A stretch of 10,434 bases of DNA from Nitrospirae bacterium RBG_19FT_COMBO_42_15 (GTDB taxonomy: Bacteria; Nitrospirota; CAKKRA01; 9FT-COMBO-42-15). The notes under the pieces are model-generated. The model did not search any database. It worked only from the letters and a program-made list of their open reading frames with translations, and was not told the origin of the DNA. The stretch lies in NCBI GenBank assembly GCA_001803815.1, contig MHEL01000053.1, forward strand, positions 561 to 10,994. The letters run 5' to 3'. Made by a program: the position numbers and the translations under genes. Position 1 is the first letter of the stretch; each line of letters begins with the position of its first letter. Positions 5,874-10,434 of the stretch are shown one piece after another.

Positions 5874-6905
5874 ATGAAGAATGTAAAGGTCTTTATAATA
5901 CCTGTCTTTTTATCTCTTTTATCCGTATTATCCTCACCGCTTTTTGCAGAAAAGACAGATACCGCCTCTACTCAGCCTGAAAACATAACTGCTGAAACCG
6001 CCTCAAAAAAAATAGTGGCAACTGCAAACGGCTCTTCCATAACGTTAAAACAGGTACAGACACGCGTCCAGTTAGTCTCAAGAGAGGCCGCTTACCACAC
6101 ACAGATTAGCGATGAGAAAAAACAAGAGATGATGGAAAGGGCATTGGACCAATTAATTATAGAAGAGCTTGCATATCAGGAGGCAAAGAAAACCGGCGTT
6201 ACAATCTCAGAAAAAGATATAAATAAACGCTTGAAAGAGGTAAAAAACGGATTCCCTTCTGAAGAGTCATTCAATAAATCATTAGCCGCAAACGACCTTG
6301 ACCTTGATAAATATAAAAAACTGATTGAAAAAGAACTATCAATAAAAAAGATTAATGAGAAATTGTTTGGCAAGCCGATTGCGCTTAGCGACAAAGAGGT
6401 CAGGGACTATTTTGAAAAAAACAGGGATAAATTTAAAGAGCCTGAAAAGATAAGGTTAAGGCATATATTAATAAAAATACCTGCATTTGCCTCTAAGGAG
6501 GAGTGGGAAAAGGGTAAAAATAAGGCAGAGGAGATATTATCAGAGCTTAAGGCAGGAAAGGACTTTGCCAAGCTTGCAAAGGAATTTTCAAATGATCCAA
6601 GCAAGGAAAATGGCGGGGATCTGGGTTTTATACACAAAGGGAGGCTGGAGCCTTATGTAGAGGATATTGCATACACTATGAAGGTAGGGGAAATAAGCGA
6701 TGTGCTGCAGACAATATACGGCTATCATATAATCAAGTTAGAAGAGAAAAAACCGCCGCAAAACACGCAATTTTCAAAGATAAAAGAAAAACTAAAAAAA
6801 GACCTTGAGGGCATCGCCATGGAGGAGAGGAAAAAAGATTGGATTAAAGGATTACGCGAAAAGGCAGAGATAAAGTATTATGTTCCATCTGATAAAAAAG
6901 ACTAA
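5874..6905 (+). CDS. Periplasmic parvulin-type peptidyl-prolyl isomerase (SurA/PrsA-like)
   Basis: ATG 5874 is preferred: AAGGGGGG precedes it by a few bases and the protein then begins with a signal peptide (residues 1-25, ending SPLFA). The open frame extends back to 5826, but the putative -10 box lies inside that extension. The 343-residue product has a SurA_N-like helical region from about 46 to 190 (ANGSSITLKQV, then charged helices). A PpiC/rotamase domain follows at about 191-291, with RLRHILI at 194-200, FSNDPSKENGGDLGF at 238-252 and YGYHIIKLEE near the end. A charged helical tail closes the protein. It would catalyse prolyl cis-trans isomerisation and act as a chaperone for exported proteins. 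Its stop lies inside the next gene (26-base overlap), which suggests coupling to barrel production. Folding of the cytochromes is another plausible job. Confidence 0.92.
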   Translation: MKNVKVFIIPVFLSLLSVLSSPLFAEKTDTASTQPENITAETASKKIVATANGSSITLKQVQTRVQLVSREAAYHTQISDEKKQEMMERALDQLIIEELAYQEAKKTGVTISEKDINKRLKEVKNGFPSEESFNKSLAANDLDLDKYKKLIEKELSIKKINEKLFGKPIALSDKEVRDYFEKNRDKFKEPEKIRLRHILIKIPAFASKEEWEKGKNKAEEILSELKAGKDFAKLAKEFSNDPSKENGGDLGFIHKGRLEPYVEDIAYTMKVGEISDVLQTIYGYHIIKLEEKKPPQNTQFSKIKEKLKKDLEGIAMEERKKDWIKGLREKAEIKYYVPSDKKD

Positions 6906-8718
6906 AAGGATTGTAATTGTAATTATAATAATATCTGTCCTGCTTCCTTTAAAAAAGTCGTATGCCCAGATATTTTCTTGGTCCGGAATGATAGAGCTAA
7001 GCTTCAGGGACAGGATTGAGAAAGGCAAGGCAGGCGACTATGAAACAAAGAGCGACCAAAAGACCTTTCAGCAGAGGTATTTTTTAAACGTCGGCGGCCC
7101 GATATTTGACCCCAGGATTGCAATATTCTCTATTGGCACAACCTTTACCCATACATGGGAAGATTTAAATGACGCCAACAGCCGCACAAAGGATTACGGA
7201 TATAACATATCAACAACCTTCTTTCCACAGCGTTATTTTCCATTAACGCTTTACACAAACAGATTTGTATCTGATACAGACAGCTCAATATTCGCTTCAA
7301 GGAAAACCACAACAACAGGCTACGGTTTAAGATGGCCTTTAATGTTAAGATCCCTTCCGACAATACGTCTCTTGATGGAGCAGACAGAGACTGTTGCCGA
7401 TGACCCTCAGCAAAGAAAGGATGAAAGAAAAAGAGAGGCATCCCTTGAATTAAACAAGGTAACCTCTGCAAGCGTCTTTTTTACAAGATACAGATATGAA
7501 AACTTGCTGGATAAAATAGGGAACAGCGCAAGCGATGCGCATGGCGTTGACATGAACTACGGCAGCCAACTCACAAGCATACTACACCTCCGCAGTTTTG
7601 GCAGTTATTACACAACAGGCTCAAGGGATGGCGCTGATACAGATATTACTCTAAGAGATAATGTTGACACAGGTGTTGGCTTCTATTTTCATCCAGCAGT
7701 ATATTTAGACTTAACAACTGATTATAACTTTTACTATACCTTTGATGAAACCTATCCTGCTGGCGAAAGATTGAGAACCTTATCACGGAGACACCTTTCT
7801 TCAACATCTTTATATTTTCACCCTGACCCAAGACTTGATGCAAGGCTTGGCTACTATTATGGAAAAACCCTATCAATAACAGATATTGATAACCACCAGA
7901 CAACCTTTAATATACTTGGAAAACCGCTGACAGGGCTCAATCTGATGGGTAATGCCTCTTACCTTTATAATAAAAACGCCTCAGAAGCATATCATTCAAA
8001 GAGTAAGGCACAGAACTATGGCACAGGTTTTTCATATACCCTGCCTATCAGGAATATTACATTCAATACAGGGTATAGCTTTAATTATGGCATTATTAGC
8101 GTAGACCCGGGTGATGACGGGCATAATACAAGCCACTCGGCTGGCGCAGGAATTGCATATAATTTAAGTATAGCGCTCATTACAGCAGACTACCAGTTTT
8201 CATCAATCAGGGAGAGCAGGGCAGATATAGAGGACAGGGATGAGCATAGATACAAACTTGGATTAGCGAGCTATTATATAAGAGGCCTTGCTGCCATAGC
8301 GAACCTTGAATATGATAATCTTCGGCAAAGAAAAAATGATGAACCATGGACAAAAAATGATTTAATTATCTTTGGATCAAGGGTTGATTACAATATATGG
8401 AGGGGCCTCTTTTTTTCAGGCGGATATAGTTTTAATGAATATTCTAACCCTGCTTCTAATGACAGTGAATCCGTGTATGCTGAAGGAAGGATTGTATTTT
8501 TTCCAATAAGCAATCTGTTTGCAACAGTAAAGATAAGAGAGGAGTGGATATGGTATTCATTAGATCCTAATAAAAACACACTGTTAGGAGAGGCAAGGCT
8601 TGATTACAGGATAAGAAAGCTGCTGCTATCAGCTGAATATAGTTACTCTTTGGAAACACAAGGGGCAATGGAGACAACAAAAAATACGGTGTTTTTTAAG
8701 ATAACAAGGGTCTTCTAA
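6880..8718 (+). CDS. Outer-membrane beta-barrel protein, probable porin of an electron-transfer locus
   Basis: A 612-residue protein starting inside the preceding gene. It has a signal peptide of about 29 residues (long isoleucine/valine core, ending KKSYA before Gln30). The mature part has dense alternating-polarity strands rich in Tyr, Phe and Trp, charged turns (for example SNPASNDSES, DPNKNTLLGE) and a terminal Phe (ITRVF), the usual outer-membrane insertion signal. No cysteine, CXXCH or plug domain is seen. By length, about 26 strands are possible, similar in size to the MtrB-type barrels of porin-cytochrome conduits, but I see no MtrB-specific motif, such as its N-terminal CXXC. Next to a periplasmic isomerase, an NHL propeller and cytochromes, it could be the electron-conduit barrel, an export pore or an anchor for the cytochromes. 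The barrel assignment is strong; the function is inferred. Confidence 0.88.
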   Translation: MFHLIKKTKRIVIVIIIISVLLPLKKSYAQIFSWSGMIELSFRDRIEKGKAGDYETKSDQKTFQQRYFLNVGGPIFDPRIAIFSIGTTFTHTWEDLNDANSRTKDYGYNISTTFFPQRYFPLTLYTNRFVSDTDSSIFASRKTTTTGYGLRWPLMLRSLPTIRLLMEQTETVADDPQQRKDERKREASLELNKVTSASVFFTRYRYENLLDKIGNSASDAHGVDMNYGSQLTSILHLRSFGSYYTTGSRDGADTDITLRDNVDTGVGFYFHPAVYLDLTTDYNFYYTFDETYPAGERLRTLSRRHLSSTSLYFHPDPRLDARLGYYYGKTLSITDIDNHQTTFNILGKPLTGLNLMGNASYLYNKNASEAYHSKSKAQNYGTGFSYTLPIRNITFNTGYSFNYGIISVDPGDDGHNTSHSAGAGIAYNLSIALITADYQFSSIRESRADIEDRDEHRYKLGLASYYIRGLAAIANLEYDNLRQRKNDEPWTKNDLIIFGSRVDYNIWRGLFFSGGYSFNEYSNPASNDSESVYAEGRIVFFPISNLFATVKIREEWIWYSLDPNKNTLLGEARLDYRIRKLLLSAEYSYSLETQGAMETTKNTVFFKITRVF

Positions 8719-8722
8719 CAAC

Positions 8723-8750
8723 TTGACTTTGGGATGATATTTGATATACT
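8723..8750 (+). promoter_or_regulatory. Putative sigma-70 promoter for the second NHL-cytochrome pair
   Basis: TTGACT (8723-8728) and TATACT (8745-8750) have a 16-base spacer. The -35 begins five bases after the barrel stop codon. The -10 overlaps the upstream extension of the NHL open frame, supporting the later GTG start. It would let NHL and cytochrome be expressed apart from the barrel. Confidence 0.55.
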
Positions 8751-8790
8751 TAAATATTCACCTTTTTTAATAAAAACAAGGAGATATAAA

Positions 8791-9810
8791 GTGAAAAAAG
8801 CCAAAAATTGTCTCTTCATATCTGCTATATTAATCCTTTTGTCAATCCCTATAACCATTTATTCTGCAGAGATTGTATGGCCGCCGCCGCCTGAAGACGC
8901 AAAGATAGCCTTTGTCCAGTCATTTTCAACACCCGAGGACTTAAAAATAAAAAAATCTGTCTTTAAAAAGATATGGGAATTCATTATTGGCGAGGATGTA
9001 GAAAACCGTGTTGTAAAACCTTATGGCGTGTTTTCAGCAGATGAAAAGATATATATAACAGACAGCAGCAGCCGCAGGATTCATATCTTTGATATAAATA
9101 AGAAGAAATACACCTTTATTGACAGCATAAGCAAGGATATGCCTTTTAAGTCGCCGATTGGCGTTGTTGTTGACAACAAGGAAAATATATATGTCTCAGA
9201 TACTATTATTGGAAAGATATTTGTCTTTGATCAGAAAGGCAAAATACAAAAGGAGATTGGGGGAGAAGGCATCCTTACAAGACCTGTTGGCATTGCCATA
9301 AATCCTGTTAATAATTATTTATATGTGGTAGACACCGCTGCTAATAAGGCGAGGGTATTCTCTCTTGATGGGAAACCTATATTTGAATTCGGCCAGAGGG
9401 GCAAAAAGGATGGAGAGTTTAATTTCCCCACGAACATAGCAATAGATAAGGATGGGAATATATATATATGCGATACCCTAAATTTCAGAGTTCAGATATT
9501 TAGTAAAGATGGAAAGTTTATTGGTAAATTCGGCAAGGTCGGTAACAGGATAGGAGAATTCTCAAAACCAAAAGGCATCGCAGTAGACAGCGAAGGACAT
9601 ATATATGTTGCAGATGCCATGTATGATGTTGTGCAGATATTTAATCAAAAGGGCGAACTTCTGCTGGTATTTGGGGGGGGCGGCTCTGAGGATGGGAAGA
9701 TGTGGCTTCCGGCAGGACTGTATATTGATAAAGAAGATAAAATATATTTGGCAGACTCATACAACAACAGGGTGCAGGTGTTTAAGTATTTGAAAGGGAA
9801 AGGGCAGTAG
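8791..9810 (+). CDS. NHL-repeat six-bladed beta-propeller protein, secreted
   Basis: The start is GTG 8791, preceded by AAGGAG (8778-8783) with a seven-base gap. It begins KKAKN and a signal peptide ending near IYSA (Ala26). An ATG at 8734 is in frame but lies across the putative promoter. The 339-residue product starts its mature part with EIVWPPPPEDAK, the counterpart of the linker in the lipoprotein paralogue at 1634. It has six NHL repeats near residues 77-101, 121-147, 165-191, 212-238, 259-285 and 306-332. Unlike that paralogue it lacks a lipobox cysteine, so it is probably soluble in the periplasm or secreted. There is a run of eight G at 9673-9680 within the coding sequence. The cytochrome gene follows after 18 bases, so the two are surely co-transcribed. 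It is likely a binding scaffold; its partner is unknown. Confidence 0.92.
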   Translation: MKKAKNCLFISAILILLSIPITIYSAEIVWPPPPEDAKIAFVQSFSTPEDLKIKKSVFKKIWEFIIGEDVENRVVKPYGVFSADEKIYITDSSSRRIHIFDINKKKYTFIDSISKDMPFKSPIGVVVDNKENIYVSDTIIGKIFVFDQKGKIQKEIGGEGILTRPVGIAINPVNNYLYVVDTAANKARVFSLDGKPIFEFGQRGKKDGEFNFPTNIAIDKDGNIYICDTLNFRVQIFSKDGKFIGKFGKVGNRIGEFSKPKGIAVDSEGHIYVADAMYDVVQIFNQKGELLLVFGGGGSEDGKMWLPAGLYIDKEDKIYLADSYNNRVQVFKYLKGKGQ

Positions 9811-9828
9811 AAAGGTGGTCTTTGTTTT

Positions 9829-10434
9829 ATGAAGTATGTAGCATCTTTTTTTTCAGTTGTCATTCTATTTCTAAACGCTGAAACTGTTTTTTCAGCCCGC
9901 GGCGACTTAGGTGATGAAAATATTAAATATACCAAGCACAATCTTTCATCCTTTTGGCCTGCAGATGCAGGCGCAGATATAAGGACTGTTAAATCTCCCA
10001 CTCAGACAGAGGTCTGCGTTTTTTGCCATACTCCTCATGGCAGCACGCTTGAAGATCTGGGTGGCGGTGTTAAGGCGCCTCTCTGGAATAGAAAGCTGTC
10101 TACTGCAAGCTATTTTTTATATGATGAGGTCTGGTCTCCTACGCTTGAGGCATTCAGGGTAAATGTAAAACCGAGTGCGCCAACAGGATACTCAAAGCTG
10201 TGTTTATCCTGCCATGACGGCACACTTGCAATTGGCGATGTATATAATGCCCCTGGCTCTGGCGGATATTCATCAACAGGACAGAGCCCAATCCCCCTTA
10301 CTGGCACTGACGCAGGCGGAACAATGCCTGCCGGCTCAGGCAGATACACAGGCGACACAAGGCTTATCGGCGCTAATCTTAGCAATGACCATCCAATATC
10401 CTTTGTATTTGACATGAACCTATATAATGCGGAT
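9829..10434 (+). CDS. Multiheme c-type cytochrome, 3' partial (two heme sites visible)
   Basis: Starting at ATG 9829 the frame is open to the window edge (202 residues). A possible RBS, AAGGTGG (9812-9818), lies 10 bases upstream. A signal peptide ends near VFSA (Ala23). Heme sites are CVFCH 63-67 and CLSCH 125-129, with free histidines at 37 (KHNL), 70 (CHTPH) and 188 (NDHPIS). The order of motifs, including PLWNR and NAPGSGG, matches the paralogues. The segment between CLSCH and NDHP lacks both His-Tyr and an extra CXXCH, so the full protein should follow the tetraheme pattern, with two more sites beyond the window. Compared with the gene at 3033 it has longer inserts between the first two heme sites. 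It probably shares an operon with the NHL gene before it. Its role is electron transfer; the exact partner is unknown. Confidence 0.92.
   Translation, partial: MKYVASFFSVVILFLNAETVFSARGDLGDENIKYTKHNLSSFWPADAGADIRTVKSPTQTEVCVFCHTPHGSTLEDLGGGVKAPLWNRKLSTASYFLYDEVWSPTLEAFRVNVKPSAPTGYSKLCLSCHDGTLAIGDVYNAPGSGGYSSTGQSPIPLTGTDAGGTMPAGSGRYTGDTRLIGANLSNDHPISFVFDMNLYNAD

Noticed and set aside
8734..8790. ATG start for the second NHL gene at 8734
   Set aside because: It overlaps a good -35/-10 pair and lacks an RBS. GTG 8791 has AAGGAG at ideal spacing and starts directly with a signal peptide.
9645..10415. Minus-strand open frames opposite the NHL and fourth cytochrome genes
   Set aside because: They are antisense shadows with no RBS or domain. 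The + strand reads a signal peptide and two CXXCH sites across the same region.

Overview
The window is an AT-rich (roughly 40% GC by eye), one-strand gene block built around small, secreted multiheme c-type cytochromes. Every gene lies on the + strand. Features such as strong AGGAGG-type ribosome binding sites, heavy use of ATA and AGG codons, many exported proteins and a Gram-negative outer-membrane barrel suggest an anaerobic, metal- or sulfur-cycling diderm. A Nitrospirota (Thermodesulfovibrionia-like) or Desulfobacterota/Desulfuromonadota genome would fit. This is a guess from style and gene content; no 16S rRNA or other phylogenetic marker is present.

Layout: (1) the 3' end of a cytochrome with four visible heme sites, probably five in the full protein (1-539); (2) a putative promoter, a pentaheme cytochrome (697-1569) and a six-repeat NHL beta-propeller lipoprotein (1634-2689); (3) a structured 340-base intergenic region with inverted repeats and a candidate sigma-54 promoter, leading to a tetraheme cytochrome (3033-3830) closed by two tandem terminators; (4) an O-antigen-ligase-like (Wzy_C) membrane protein with C-terminal TPRs (3952-5802); (5) a probable operon of a parvulin-type periplasmic prolyl isomerase (5874-6905) overlapping a 612-residue outer-membrane beta-barrel (6880-8718), then a second NHL propeller with its own promoter (8791-9810) and a fourth cytochrome that runs off the window (9829-10434).

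The four cytochromes are paralogues. They share RHNL/KHNL near the mature N-terminus, CVxCHTPHG, PLWNR, CLSCHDGT, (D/N/Q)HPxS and, where visible, CASCHxPH and a C-terminal CxTCHIK. Two carry an extra heme site together with an extra His-Tyr, and two do not. Counts of free histidines match the number of hemes, so all hemes are probably bis-His ligated.

Working model (inference): this is an extracellular electron transfer locus. The small cytochromes would be periplasmic or extracellular electron carriers, possibly polymerising subunits like OmcE or OmcS of Geobacter. The barrel would be the outer-membrane passage or anchor, the prolyl isomerase a chaperone for barrel or cytochromes, and the NHL propellers scaffold or assembly partners. 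The ligase could glycosylate a surface component, or could be unrelated. No mobile element, CRISPR array, tRNA or rRNA was seen.
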